Shown: positions 7,959-17,112, numbered from the stretch's first letter. The stretch is DNA of 64,000 nucleotides from JBLNBN01 sp050260015 (GCA_050260015.1 JBLNBN010000028.1:62001-126000), one strand, 5' to 3'. A program made the numbers and translations. The notes: generated from the letters alone by a model not told the origin.

Positions 7959-9062
7959 TTAATGGCCGTTTGTTTGTCTCTTCTTGAAATGCCTGGAGTC
8001 GCCCCAGAGGTCCAATCCGACTTGCCTTCCTATAGATGCGACGTTTTTGATCACTTTATCCATAGCGTCGTCGGCATTGTCGTCCAGGCACGGCTTCCCG
8101 TCGTACAGCTTGTAATTCTGCCTGACCTCCAGCGGGGTGAACAGGGGCATTATCACGTTGGCGCCATGGCGCAGGCCCTCGTTCCGGCCCTGCGGCTTTA
8201 AGGCCTGGAGCGCGGTGGTGGAGGCTATATTTATGTCCTTTAAGGCCAATCGGGTCGTCGCGATCATCTTGAGGGCTAACCGGTAAATATCTTCTTTTCG
8301 TCGCTCCCATTCCTCCAGGTACTCGCTCATTGGCGTGTCGTGGTGAATTAGGAAAGGACCCATACCGATCATGTCGACGTCAATGTCGCGGAAGAACTCT
8401 ATATCGCGCGCAAGGTCCAACGAGGTCTGCCCGGGCAGGCCGATCATTACGCCCGTTCCCACCTGGTACCCAACCTCCTTTAAGTAACCCAGCGCTTCTT
8501 TCCTCTCCTCGAGCGACTGGCCTTCGGGGTGTATAGCGGCAAAAATAGCGGGGTTAGTAGTTTCTATTCTCAGCAGGTACCTGTGCGCCCCGGCTTCGAA
8601 AAGCCTTTTATAGCTTGCATAGCTTTGCTCGCCGATGCTGAGAGTAATTCCCAGCCCGTCCGGCAGTCTTTCGCTTCTCGTATTGCGTTTTATTTCGGAT
8701 ACGATGCGGCAGACGTCGTCGATAAATTTATCCGACCTCCGCTCCCCGCTCTGGATAACGAACGAGGCAAGCCCGTTCTTCGCGCACCATACGGCGGCCT
8801 CAACCACTTGCTCCGGTTCCAGGGTATAACGCTCCGATACGTTCGCGCTTCGGCGAATACCGCAGTAATAGCAATCGAAGCGGCATACGTTCGAGTACTC
8901 CACCAAGCCGCGGAGGTAGACGTTCGGCCCTACGTAGTCGAATAATACTTGCTCCGCGCGCGCGCGCAGAGCTTCTTGCTCGGTCTCGTCGGCGTCGAGC
9001 AGCCTCGCCAATTCTTCAGCGGTAAATTCTTCGGAATTTATTATTTCTTCAAATGATTTCAT
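7959..9062 (-). CDS. hydE: HydE-like radical SAM protein ([FeFe]-hydrogenase maturase family)
   Basis: 367 residues, the normal length for HydE. The radical SAM cluster motif CRFDCYYC is at residues 60-67, preceded by VYLRGLVEYSN as in HydE and BioB relatives. The HydE-typical segments RIETTNPAIFAAIHP, SLEERKEAL and GVMIGLPGQT follow. HydE uses S-adenosylmethionine to build part of the H-cluster of [FeFe] hydrogenase. No hydrogenase, HydF or HydG gene is in the window, so either the partners lie elsewhere or this is an orphan HydE-like enzyme with another substrate. The start overlaps the upstream membrane-protein stop (ATGA), indicating coupled translation. Confidence 0.82.
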   Translation of the reverse strand: MKSFEEIINSEEFTAEELARLLDADETEQEALRARAEQVLFDYVGPNVYLRGLVEYSNVCRFDCYYCGIRRSANVSERYTLEPEQVVEAAVWCAKNGLASFVIQSGERRSDKFIDDVCRIVSEIKRNTRSERLPDGLGITLSIGEQSYASYKRLFEAGAHRYLLRIETTNPAIFAAIHPEGQSLEERKEALGYLKEVGYQVGTGVMIGLPGQTSLDLARDIEFFRDIDVDMIGMGPFLIHHDTPMSEYLEEWERRKEDIYRLALKMIATTRLALKDINIASTTALQALKPQGRNEGLRHGANVIMPLFTPLEVRQNYKLYDGKPCLDDNADDAMDKVIKNVASIGRQVGLDLWGDSRHFKKRQTNGH

Positions 9063-9628
9063 TTTGACTCCTTTAGCTCTACTCTTTCGCGCAGCAAGTT
9101 CTCTATTTCCTGGTTCCCGCCCTCTAAGCTTCTGAAAATAACCGGCTTTTTCCCGTTCTTAAATTCGATTTTGCAAGTTCTTCCATTCCTATCGTTCATG
9201 CATTCCGCTTTTTCCACGTTCGACCATTTTTGCGTGTTGAAAAGAGGCGAACCCATAAAGCCGAACCTATAGACGGCGAAGCTTTCGTCTCCATAGTAGA
9301 GCACGCTGCCGTAGCTCATGCGACGCCAGGATTTAACCGCGAACCCAAGATAACCGATAAAGATCAGCCCGCGGAGAATAAATTCGTAGGTCACATTGCC
9401 GACCCGCGAATGCAGCAGGACGACTATTGCGAACAGCGCGGCTGCGACGGCCATTAAAATTATTGATTTCCTTCGCGCGCCCGGCAAAAAGTCCGGCGCG
9501 CTTTGGTAATTTTTGCCCAGCTTATGGCGCAGCCATATCGATTCCGCGACAAAGAAATGAATAATGAGCAGCATCAATATATAAATGCCCTCGTTTAGAG
9601 TAAATTCTATTATACTTTCCCAATTCAT
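9059..9628 (-). CDS. Membrane protein with C-terminal PH-like domain, unknown function
   Basis: 189 residues. Three hydrophobic helices: near 15-32 (IYILMLLIIHFFVAESI), 54-72 (IILMAVAAALFAIVVLL) and 82-100 (EFILRGLIFIGYLGFA). A soluble C-terminal domain of about 85 residues follows, with beta-strand pattern (SVLYYGDESFAVYRF, TCKIEFKNGKKPVIFR), similar to bacterial PH (YdbT-like) domains. I do not recognise a named family. It overlaps hydE by four bases and likely shares its message. A functional link to HydE is suggested only by this arrangement. Confidence 0.6.
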   Translation of the reverse strand: MNWESIIEFTLNEGIYILMLLIIHFFVAESIWLRHKLGKNYQSAPDFLPGARRKSIILMAVAAALFAIVVLLHSRVGNVTYEFILRGLIFIGYLGFAVKSWRRMSYGSVLYYGDESFAVYRFGFMGSPLFNTQKWSNVEKAECMNDRNGRTCKIEFKNGKKPVIFRSLEGGNQEIENLLRERVELKESK

Positions 9629-9815
9629 ATATATAAATCTGATTTTTACTAAACTGATTAGCTACAAATTTAAACAAATTTTAAAGTTGTAAAGCATAAA
9701 AATTAATTTTAATAGGACTAAACTTATATGCGAAAAAATCTTTATTTTTGCAAATAAAATTCGCTTAAATGTAAATTCTTACAGTATTGCATATAACCAT
9801 ATATCGCGGTAGACT

Positions 9816-10526
9816 ATGGAAACTGAATCGAAAAGACTCAACAAATCATCAGTAGAGCTGGCCGGGCAGAGCAACGCGTTCAAGAAGCTCACCCAGGACC
9901 TAATGAAACCGCTTGAGCAAATTACATCTAAATTGGAAAAGCTCGAGCATACGCTTGAAGACCGCGAGCAGGATCAATCCGATTTGTCCGTGATAAAAGC
10001 CTTAATCGAGAACCTACGCGATCGTATAGAATACATAATCGAAAAAGCCCCCGACGAAACCGAAACTGTCCGAATGAAATTCAGCTACCTCAACCCCCGC
10101 TACGCAGCTCTTTTCGCAGTTAAAGCCCAGGAAAAAAATATTGCCGAACGCAGGATAACCGTGGAGAGCAAATTCGAGGATAATCTCCCCCTCGTTTACG
10201 CGGACGGCGAAAAGACGGTTTGGACTTTGGTGCACCTCATCGGCAACGCCGTTCGGCATTCGCGGCCCGGCAGCAGGATTGAAATTAGCGCCGAATGCGG
10301 CGATCGGGGAGTTATCTTCTGCGTTCGCGACTTTGGCGAGGGCATAGCTCTTTCGCGCCAACCCGAAATATTCATGCGGAACGGCGCCGACGGCATGAGC
10401 GGCGGCGTAGGGCTATCGATTGCGAAGGATTTCGTTGAAGCGCAGGGCGGAAGGATTTGGGTAGAAAGCGCCGCCGGCGAAGGAAGCGCCTTCTACTTTT
10501 CAATACCTGCCGAAGCCTCCGAATAG
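9816..10526 (+). CDS. Histidine-kinase-like ATPase with degenerate H-box
   Basis: 236 residues. The C-terminal half is an intact HATPase_c domain: N-box LIGNAVRHS, G1 DFGEGI and G2 GGVGLSIAKDF. The N-terminal half is helical and lacks a sensor or membrane segment. Its TQDLMKPL (residues 26-33) lines up with the usual SHELRTPL H-box but has Gln in place of the phospho-accepting His. It is therefore probably not a conventional autokinase; it may bind ATP as a regulator or pass phosphate in an unusual way. It is transcribed alone. Divergent neighbours leave an AT-rich 190-bp region upstream, which includes TATTTTTG at 9743-9750, a possible -7 element. Confidence 0.75.
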   Translation: METESKRLNKSSVELAGQSNAFKKLTQDLMKPLEQITSKLEKLEHTLEDREQDQSDLSVIKALIENLRDRIEYIIEKAPDETETVRMKFSYLNPRYAALFAVKAQEKNIAERRITVESKFEDNLPLVYADGEKTVWTLVHLIGNAVRHSRPGSRIEISAECGDRGVIFCVRDFGEGIALSRQPEIFMRNGADGMSGGVGLSIAKDFVEAQGGRIWVESAAGEGSAFYFSIPAEASE

Positions 10527-10530
10527 AGCT

Positions 10531-11736
10531 TTAGAGCAACTCTTCGAAGAGTCTCATATAGTCGAGCAAGAGGCGGGTCATCAGGAAATTGCGGCGGACG
10601 TAATCCCGGCCGGCCGCGCCTAATTCTTTTGCATGGCTTTCATGCTCGAGCAGGTAGATTATTCGCTCGGCGACGCCGCCGATGTCATTTGGTTCGCAGA
10701 GATAGCCGTTTACGCCCTCCTTTATCTGCAGCGGTATCCCGCCGATGTTCGAAGCTACGACCGGCGTGCCCTTCCATAGCGCTTCCGTTACGGTCAGCCC
10801 GAACCCCTCGCGAAGCGATTTCTGAATTATTACCGAGCTAATTCGCTGCAGTACGTTGACGAGCAGGTTGTCCTCCTTTACTATTAACATTAAATCGCCA
10901 GAATCGATCAACTCCTGCGATGAAGCTACCACCTGGTTATAGATTTGTATTCCTTCTGGATCGTCGCTCGCCATGCTGCCGCAGAGGATCAAACGACAGT
11001 CTGTTTTTTCCCTGACGAGCTTATACGCCTCGATTACGCCAAGCGGATCCTTCCATTTGTCGAATCTCGAAACCTGCGTAATAATTGGCTTATCCATAGG
11101 GATATTGAATTCTGCGATGATCTTGTCTATTTCCTCCTGCGTCACTTCCCTGTTCTTTATCGTTAGAGGATCGATCGCCGGGTGGATTATCCTCTGCTCT
11201 ACCGGCAGATCCTCTTTCCTGTAGTTCTCATGAGAAACTATGACTACATCGTATTTCAGGATAAAGCGCTTAATCCAATCCCAAAGCATCGGGTCTGGTT
11301 TGGAGAGATCGATATGGCAACGCCAAAGCCATGGCTGACGTTTTCGGTAGTAGTTTATAAGGGGTAGCGGTTGCGGATCGTGAATTTCCACTAAGTCGTG
11401 CTTAAAATGGCTGATCTGGGAAAAATTCTCGTTTGTCTGCACGTAAAGCTTTTTTTCTTCGTGGCTTAGCTCTACCTGTTCGCCTTGCAGGCCGTTATGG
11501 AATTTTTTAGTTACGTTAAAGAATTCAAAGTTCCCATGCAGGATTCTCCATCCGCATTCGACCCCGATATCGTTTAAAAGCGGGATATAAGTGTAAAGCA
11601 TTTCCGCCACGCCCCCGCCCTGCGACGTCGAGTTTACGTTTACGATATGCTTCGAATACATATTCTTACCCATTTTATAAAGCCGATAGATTACGGAATC
11701 ATCGACTATATTTTCGTACTTTTGAAGCGTAACCAT
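10531..11736 (-). CDS. treT: Trehalose synthase (glycosyltransferring), TreT-like
   Basis: 401 residues, a GT-B glycosyltransferase of family GT4. The N-terminal glycine loop NSTSQGGGVAEML and the HDPQPLPL segment are characteristic of TreT (ADP/UDP-glucose:glucose trehalose synthase) and related trehalose-phosphate-type GT4 enzymes. The C-terminal domain has the nucleotide-binding ITQVSRFDKWKDP and the E-x7-E motif (EGFGLTVTE). TreT joins NDP-glucose and glucose to make trehalose in one reversible step, a compatible solute or reserve. No other trehalose gene is nearby. The upstream 140 bp are divergent from the lipoprotein gene. Confidence 0.8.
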   Translation of the reverse strand: MVTLQKYENIVDDSVIYRLYKMGKNMYSKHIVNVNSTSQGGGVAEMLYTYIPLLNDIGVECGWRILHGNFEFFNVTKKFHNGLQGEQVELSHEEKKLYVQTNENFSQISHFKHDLVEIHDPQPLPLINYYRKRQPWLWRCHIDLSKPDPMLWDWIKRFILKYDVVIVSHENYRKEDLPVEQRIIHPAIDPLTIKNREVTQEEIDKIIAEFNIPMDKPIITQVSRFDKWKDPLGVIEAYKLVREKTDCRLILCGSMASDDPEGIQIYNQVVASSQELIDSGDLMLIVKEDNLLVNVLQRISSVIIQKSLREGFGLTVTEALWKGTPVVASNIGGIPLQIKEGVNGYLCEPNDIGGVAERIIYLLEHESHAKELGAAGRDYVRRNFLMTRLLLDYMRLFEELL

Positions 11737-11875
11737 AAGTTCCCCCCAAATATTAACAAATTTTATATTATTAAAACGTTTTAACCATTTAATATTTTAG
11801 AATTAATACTATCGATAACTTAGGCGCTCCTATCGATTTTTTTCGTAATTTTGAAAATAAAAATTGGAGAAAGCC

Positions 11876-12403
11876 GTGAAAGCATTACTATTCTTGCTGG
11901 CGACTACGTTCGCTTTAATTGTCGTTTCGTCGTGCTCAAATGATAAGAAGCCCGACGCGCGGCCGGAGCGGCCCGCACAAGAGGTTGCCGTTAAAGGAGA
12001 TTTCGACAGCTTTTGGAAGGAATTCCAAAGCGCCGCCAAGAGCAAGAACGCGCGTTCTTTGTCCCGGCTGGTCAAATTTCCGCTTGCCCTGGCGTACGCC
12101 GACGGCAAGCTTGACGAACGGACTTTTATGGCGAATCTTAACGATTACTTCGACGAGGATTTCGTTAACGCGCTCGGCGGCGAACCGCAGAGCTTAATCG
12201 ATACGCTATCCGCTGAAGATTACTTTTTTGAAATGTTTAACTTAAGTAAAAACGCCGCCCCGATCAAAGAGGGCGATCGTATTTACTTCTTTTCCGTTGT
12301 GTTTGTCGGCGATGGCGACGAAGAAGCCGCCCCGAGCAGGAACTTTTACTTCGCACGTATCGGCGGCGAATACAGGCTCTTCGCAATCGCGGAATTGCTT
12401 TAA
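11876..12403 (+). CDS. Small lipoprotein, unknown function
   Basis: About 175 residues. I chose the GTG at 11876 because GGAG lies six bases upstream; an in-frame TTG at 11864 lies before that site. The N-terminus is a lipoprotein signal (LLFLLATTFALIVVSSCSND; lipobox VSSC). The mature part is a single small domain (DSFWKEFQSAAKSKNARSL and so on) resembling DUF4440/NTF2-like or phage-resistance lipoproteins, but no family is clear. A TAATTTTG -7-like element lies at 11846-11853. It ends 17 bp before typA. Confidence 0.7.
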   Translation: MKALLFLLATTFALIVVSSCSNDKKPDARPERPAQEVAVKGDFDSFWKEFQSAAKSKNARSLSRLVKFPLALAYADGKLDERTFMANLNDYFDEDFVNALGGEPQSLIDTLSAEDYFFEMFNLSKNAAPIKEGDRIYFFSVVFVGDGDEEAAPSRNFYFARIGGEYRLFAIAELL

Positions 12404-12420
12404 TTATAGGTCTTTATATT

Positions 12421-14235
12421 ATGAGAAATGAGAATATCAGGAACATCGCCATTATCGCTCACGTCGATCACGGCAAAACGACTCTCGTGGACGCTTTGCT
12501 CCGGCAGAGCGGCACTTTCCGCGAGAACCAGCATATTGCCGAACGCGTTATGGATTCGATGGATCTTGAACGCGAACGCGGAATTACCATCCTCGCTAAA
12601 AACACCGCTATCTTCTACGGCGACATCAAGATCAACATCGTAGACACCCCCGGGCACGCGGACTTCGGCGGCGAGGTAGAGCGCAGCCTGATGATGGTCG
12701 ACGGCGCTTTGCTGCTCGTCGACGCGAGCGAGGGCCCGCTGCCGCAAACGCGCTTCGTGCTGAAGAAGGCGCTCGCGCAGAATTTGCCTATTATCTTAGT
12801 TATAAATAAGATAGATCGTCCAGACGCGAGAATCAAGGAAGTCATCGACGAAGTTTATGATCTCTTCATAGACCTCGACGCGAACGACGAGCAGATTGAA
12901 TTCCCTATCATATACACAAATGCGCGCGACGGCATCGCTCTACGCGACCTTGGCGACGAAGGAGACAATCTCCGCCCGCTCTTCGACGAGATTATTAAGT
13001 TCATCCCGGGCCCGGAGGGCAACGACGCGGAAGTTCCGCAATTTCTCGTTACAAATCTCGATTACGACTCCTACGTCGGCCAGATACAGATCGGGCGCCT
13101 GCGCAACGGCGCGCTCGAAATGAATAAAACTTACGGCCTCTGCGGCGAAACCGGTCAGGTGAAGTCGGTTAAATTCTCCTCGCTCTATACGTTCGAAGGA
13201 TTGAAGAAAAAAGCGGTTGATTTAGTTCGCGCCGGCGACATTATCGCAATTGCCGGCGTCGACGGCGTAGCCATAGGCGACACGGTCACTTCGCTGGAGA
13301 ATCCCCAGCCTTTGCCCCGCATTACGGTGGACGCGCCCACTGTCTCGATGATCTTTTATGTCAATACCAGCCCCTTCGCAGGCACCGAAGGAAAATTCCT
13401 TACGAGCCGCCACATAAAGGCGCGTCTTGAAAAAGAAACGCTCCGAAACGTATCGCTGGAGGTCAAGCCGACCGACCGCGCGGACGCGTTCGAAGTTTGC
13501 GGACGCGGCGAATTGCAGATGGCGGTCCTTATTGAAACTATGCGCCGCGAAGGCTACGAGTTTATGGTATCCAAGCCCCAGGTTATCCTCCGCGAGGAGA
13601 ACGGCCAAACCCTCGAACCGGTCGAGCATGTCTACCTCGATATACCCGAAGAATTTATCGGCGTCGTCACCGAAAAGCTCTCGCAACGCAAGGGCGTTAT
13701 GGTTAACCTGATGAGCACCGGCAGCGGCCGCTCGAACCTGGAATTCCTTATCCCGTCGCGCGGTTTAATCGGTTTCCGCAGCCAGTTCCTAACGGACACG
13801 AAGGGCGCGGGCATTATGAACACGCTATTCGAGGGCTACAAACCCTGGTTCGGAGCTATCCCGCAACGTAACACGGGCGCGCTCGTCGCCGACCGCCAGG
13901 GCAGGGCTACCGCTTACGCCGCCTTCGGTATGGAGGACCGCGGAGAACTCTTCATCAATACGGGTTCCCAGGTGTATATGGGTATGATCGTCGGCGAAAG
14001 AAACAAGGTAGTCGACCTCAACGTAAATATCACGAAAGAAAAGAAACTAACCAATATGCGCGCGTCCAACTCCGACGCGACGGTAACGCTCCGCCCGCCG
14101 AGGATACTCTCGCTCGACCAGGCGATCGAATTCATCGCCGAGGACGAATTAGTCGAGGTAACCCCCGAATCGATCCGCCTTCGCAAGATGGAACTCGACC
14201 CGAACAACCGCAAGATAAAAACGAGGGACGAGTAA
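12421..14235 (+). CDS. typA: Ribosome-associated GTPase TypA/BipA
   Basis: 604 residues, full length for TypA/BipA. G1 AHVDHGKTT is near residue 14, the switch region ERERGITI follows, then VDTPGHADFGGEVER (G3) and INKIDRPDAR (G4). Domain II, the EF-G-like domains III and V and the C-terminal BipA domain (NLEFLIPSRGLIGFRSQFLT shortened: IPSRGLIGFRSQF, and RNTGALVADRQGRATAYA) are all present. It is a translational GTPase of the EF-G/LepA group that binds ribosomes and is needed under stress or cold. A strong terminator follows at 14263-14294. Confidence 0.96.
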   Translation: MRNENIRNIAIIAHVDHGKTTLVDALLRQSGTFRENQHIAERVMDSMDLERERGITILAKNTAIFYGDIKINIVDTPGHADFGGEVERSLMMVDGALLLVDASEGPLPQTRFVLKKALAQNLPIILVINKIDRPDARIKEVIDEVYDLFIDLDANDEQIEFPIIYTNARDGIALRDLGDEGDNLRPLFDEIIKFIPGPEGNDAEVPQFLVTNLDYDSYVGQIQIGRLRNGALEMNKTYGLCGETGQVKSVKFSSLYTFEGLKKKAVDLVRAGDIIAIAGVDGVAIGDTVTSLENPQPLPRITVDAPTVSMIFYVNTSPFAGTEGKFLTSRHIKARLEKETLRNVSLEVKPTDRADAFEVCGRGELQMAVLIETMRREGYEFMVSKPQVILREENGQTLEPVEHVYLDIPEEFIGVVTEKLSQRKGVMVNLMSTGSGRSNLEFLIPSRGLIGFRSQFLTDTKGAGIMNTLFEGYKPWFGAIPQRNTGALVADRQGRATAYAAFGMEDRGELFINTGSQVYMGMIVGERNKVVDLNVNITKEKKLTNMRASNSDATVTLRPPRILSLDQAIEFIAEDELVEVTPESIRLRKMELDPNNRKIKTRDE

Positions 14236-14262
14236 CGTTCGAACAATCAAGTTAATTATACG

Positions 14263-14294
14263 AAAAATCCTCTCCGCAAGAGAGGATTTTTTTA
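14263..14294 (+). terminator. Intrinsic terminator after typA
   Basis: A 12-bp stem (AAAAATCCTCTC with GAGAGGATTTTT) around a 5-nt loop, then a T run. Confidence 0.85.
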
Positions 14295-14297
14295 TTC

Positions 14298-14360
14298 TCA
14301 TCGTTCCCGCGCTCCGCGTGGGAATGCAGTACGAACGCTCCGCGTTCATTTACTTGCCGG
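14298..14360 (+). repeat. Dispersed double-hairpin repeat, family 2, copy 1
   Basis: It contains TCCCGCGCTCCGCGTGGGA (hairpin 1) and GAACGCTCCGCGTTC (hairpin 2) joined by ATGCAGTAC. Further copies in the same orientation are at 16568-16630 and 62976-63040. It abuts the stop codon of the Asp-box gene. Confidence 0.85.
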
Positions 14361-14364
14361 AAGT

Positions 14365-16521
14365 TTACCTCTCCACTATCGCCTTAATCATTTGCGTCGC
14401 GTCGCCGTGGCGCACGACTATAAAGTAGACGCCCGGCTCGTAGCGCGAACAGTCCCAGACGAGATACCCGCTGTAGGGAGCGGTCTTTTCTATTATAATG
14501 TCTTCCCTGCCGGCGACCTTTCCGAAGAGGTTGTAAACGGAGATGTCGGCTTGCTCAATATCATTTTTGTAGTCCCAATACATCAGAGCTTTTAATTGCA
14601 ATTTCGCCGGTAATGGAAATGGAGGAAAAATGTATAAGAAATTATTGGTCTCCGATTCAATATCTTCAACCACGCTAACGTGGATACCAAAATCAGAAAG
14701 CTTCGCCCTATACACGCCGGATTCCGCAGATCCGATAAAGATATAATCGCCTATTCTCTTAACTCCTGATATATAATCATTTATTGTTGCGTCCCCCGCA
14801 TTTTTCCAAACAGAGCCAAGATCGGTTGAATAGAAAATGCCTGAATTTGACGCGCAGAATATAATGCGATCGATAACTTCAGCGTTAAACATATTTGGGA
14901 ACGGGGTAGTTCTAAGTTGCCAGCTATCGCCGCAATCGGTCGAAATGTATAGCGTGCTGTCCAAATTGAATGCGATTACAACGCTATCTTTAGCATGTAT
15001 TCCATAAATTTTAGGATTCTTGAATGCGTAATCAATTTTATTCCATGTTAGACCGTTATCGGTAGTTCTCAGCGCTCCGTCATCAGAGCCGGCAAGTATT
15101 CCATTTGATGTTTCAGCGAGCGTCGTTTGCGAGTATGATATTGCGCTTGAGTCGGTTAATTCCCAAGTTTTACAGCTATCCTTGGATAGAAAAACACCGT
15201 TTTCGGTACGCGCTATTATCCAACCGTTCGATGTAATAATAGCGCAATAAGTCGTTAAGTCGGAGATTTCGTTAGTAAAATACTGCCACGTATCCCCACT
15301 AGTAGTTGAGAAAAATAACCTACCTTTTGTATAATAAGGAAAATCGGTATATACAATAAAGCTGTCTTTTATATCAATTGACCTCGCCTGTAAATGATTT
15401 GTGTCGAGCGGAAAAGAGTTCCAGGTTTTTCCTAAATCAGAAGTGAGTGAATTGAGAAATGATCTGTTATACGATCCTATAGCAATCAAAGAATTTCCAT
15501 TGCTTGCCAGGAGAGAAATTGGAACTTCCTGAAGTCCATCCTTTTTCGTTTCCCAGGTCAATCCGTTGTCTTTAGAAATCATTAGGCCTTTGCTTGTACC
15601 GGCCAATAACGTATTATCATTTGTTTTCAGGAAATCCTTTACTTCCACGCCTTCGAGTAGTATGCGTTCCGTTTTGTAAGAAGAGCTATCCCTCGATAGA
15701 ATATAGAGACCGCTTGGATTCGTTTTATCGTTGCAAAGCCCGATAAGATTAGAGTCCAATAAGAAAAATCTCTCGAAGAAAGGTAGTTTATAGCTCTTCT
15801 GCCAGGTTTCTCCTTCGTCCTCCGAGTGTTTAAAACCTTCGTCGTGACTGCTTATAATAATATCTCCATTATAATAAAAAGGGACCTTCACCTCCTGATC
15901 GCTTGATTTGTCATCAATAATTATTTTTTTCCAATTCAAGCCTCGATTATAGGAAATAAAGATCTTTGCCAAACTACCCAAAATTAACGTATCCGTATTT
16001 TTAGAGACAAAAATATCACTCCCAGAGACATTCTCGCCCTCGAACTGGTTCCTTGTCCAATCAACGCCGTAGTTATTTGAAGTAAAAACGCCCTTCGAAG
16101 TAGATATAAGAAGAAAGCTATCTTTTATATAACAGCTTGCTATCGAGCATTTTAGTTCTTCAAATTTTTTCATCCAACTCGGTTTTGTCCAGGTAACGCC
16201 TTTATCGGTAGAATTAGCTATTGACGAATCCAGTAAAACGTATAGATTATCTTTGTCCCTGATCAAAGCGCGCGATTTTTCGGGAAGCGTTCGGTTTACT
16301 CTTTTCCATAAATAGTTATCCATCCCTGCCGCGTATGCTCTTTTCTTACCGCAAAACGTTAATAGAGTATCGCCGAATTTATTAAGATTGCTTATTCCAC
16401 CCTGGTAAGGGCCGACTGGTTCCCATTGGGCCTGCACCACGTTTGCGCCCCAGAATGAGGCTATGAAGAGGAATGTTGCGACGAGAGCCGCATGCTTTTG
16501 AATAGTTTTGAGCTTCAACAT
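14365..16521 (-). CDS. Secreted Asp-box (BNR/YCF48-like) beta-propeller protein with T9SS-type C-terminus
   Basis: 718 residues with a signal peptide (LVATFLFIASFWGANVVQAQ). The body holds many Asp-box repeats of the form S-x-D-x-G-x-x-W (SKDNGLTWE, TTDNGLTWN, STDCGDSWQ, STDLGSVWK, SEDEGETWQ), which predict a multi-bladed sortilin/YCF48-like propeller. The last 85 residues have the layout of a T9SS type A sorting domain: a beta strand ISVYNLFGKV, then the CSRYEPGVYFIVVRHG segment. It is probably exported by T9SS and bound at the surface or released. The sequence is more AT-rich than the neighbouring housekeeping genes. It is bracketed by two direct copies of a 63-bp repeat. Confidence 0.82.
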   Translation of the reverse strand: MLKLKTIQKHAALVATFLFIASFWGANVVQAQWEPVGPYQGGISNLNKFGDTLLTFCGKKRAYAAGMDNYLWKRVNRTLPEKSRALIRDKDNLYVLLDSSIANSTDKGVTWTKPSWMKKFEELKCSIASCYIKDSFLLISTSKGVFTSNNYGVDWTRNQFEGENVSGSDIFVSKNTDTLILGSLAKIFISYNRGLNWKKIIIDDKSSDQEVKVPFYYNGDIIISSHDEGFKHSEDEGETWQKSYKLPFFERFFLLDSNLIGLCNDKTNPSGLYILSRDSSSYKTERILLEGVEVKDFLKTNDNTLLAGTSKGLMISKDNGLTWETKKDGLQEVPISLLASNGNSLIAIGSYNRSFLNSLTSDLGKTWNSFPLDTNHLQARSIDIKDSFIVYTDFPYYTKGRLFFSTTSGDTWQYFTNEISDLTTYCAIITSNGWIIARTENGVFLSKDSCKTWELTDSSAISYSQTTLAETSNGILAGSDDGALRTTDNGLTWNKIDYAFKNPKIYGIHAKDSVVIAFNLDSTLYISTDCGDSWQLRTTPFPNMFNAEVIDRIIFCASNSGIFYSTDLGSVWKNAGDATINDYISGVKRIGDYIFIGSAESGVYRAKLSDFGIHVSVVEDIESETNNFLYIFPPFPLPAKLQLKALMYWDYKNDIEQADISVYNLFGKVAGREDIIIEKTAPYSGYLVWDCSRYEPGVYFIVVRHGDATQMIKAIVER

Positions 16522-16567
16522 AAATTATCCCTTTGTAATCTAAAATTAAAGATAAAACCACTTTATT

Positions 16568-16630
16568 TCATCGTTCCGGCGCTCCGCGCGGGAATGCAGT
16601 ACGAACGCTCCGCGTTCATTTCCCCGCCGA
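16568..16630 (+). repeat. Dispersed double-hairpin repeat, family 2, copy 2
   Basis: Nearly identical to 14298-14347 over TCATCGTTCC to GCGTTCATTT. It lies about 45 bp upstream of the Asp-box gene start, in the same orientation as the copy past its end. Confidence 0.85.
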
Positions 16631-16680
16631 ACGATTCCCCGGCTCCGCTGCGGGATAAAATTTGCCGAGAGATAGCCGGA

Positions 16681-16745
16681 CGCTGAGCCTGTCGAAGCGC
16701 CCGGCGTTTTCACATGCCGTACCCTTCGACGGGGCTCAGGGTACG
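16681..16745 (+). repeat. Dispersed palindrome, family 3, copy 1
   Basis: Arms GCTGAGCCTGTCGAAG and CTTCGACGGGGCTCAGGG form a long imperfect stem around CGCCCGGCGTTTTCACATG. Near-identical copy at 17113-17176 and a diverged one at 62909-62965. Confidence 0.8.
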
Positions 16746-16757
16746 GCTCATGATGCG

Positions 16758-16822
16758 TCATTCCGGGCGCCAGACCCGGAATCCATACTGTCTCTGGGTC
16801 CCCGCCTTCGCGGGGACGACGA
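16758..16822 (+). repeat. Double palindrome of the widespread GTCATTCC...GGGGACGAC type
   Basis: It comprises ATTCCGGGCGCCAGACCCGGAAT and GTCCCCGCCTTCGCGGGGAC, split here into two adjacent hairpins (about 16761-16783 and 16798-16819). The layout matches a short repeat known from many, mainly proteobacterial, genomes; only one copy is present here. Confidence 0.6.
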
Positions 16823-17005
16823 TCGCTGGTTTTTCAAGAGCTTGCGCGTCATTTCCGAAAACCTTTTTTCAAATTTGCACATTCGCTTTCCTATATAAAC
16901 AAACGAACTGCCGTTTTGTAACACCCGGAAAAATATATTTTTTTCGATTTTTGAAGAAAACAGGGAGAAATGGCGTGGGGAGCGGCAATGCACGTGTAGT
17001 GGAGT

Positions 17006-17086
17006 CGTTACCGCGGCTCCGCCGCGGAAGGAGTGGCGCGGGAGAAGTCGCGCTTCGCGTTACAAAGCTGTAACCCCTCCGGGGTT
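17006..17086 (+). repeat. 81-bp direct repeat, family 4, copy 1
   Basis: It runs from CGTTACCGCGGCTCCGCCGC to CCCCTCCGGGGTT and differs from 17186-17266 at one base. It includes the hairpin CCGCGGCTCCGCCGCGG and the palindrome AACCCCTCCGGGGTT. Confidence 0.88.
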
Positions 17087-17112
17087 AAGAAATAATTTAT
17101 TCTGAAGCCGGT

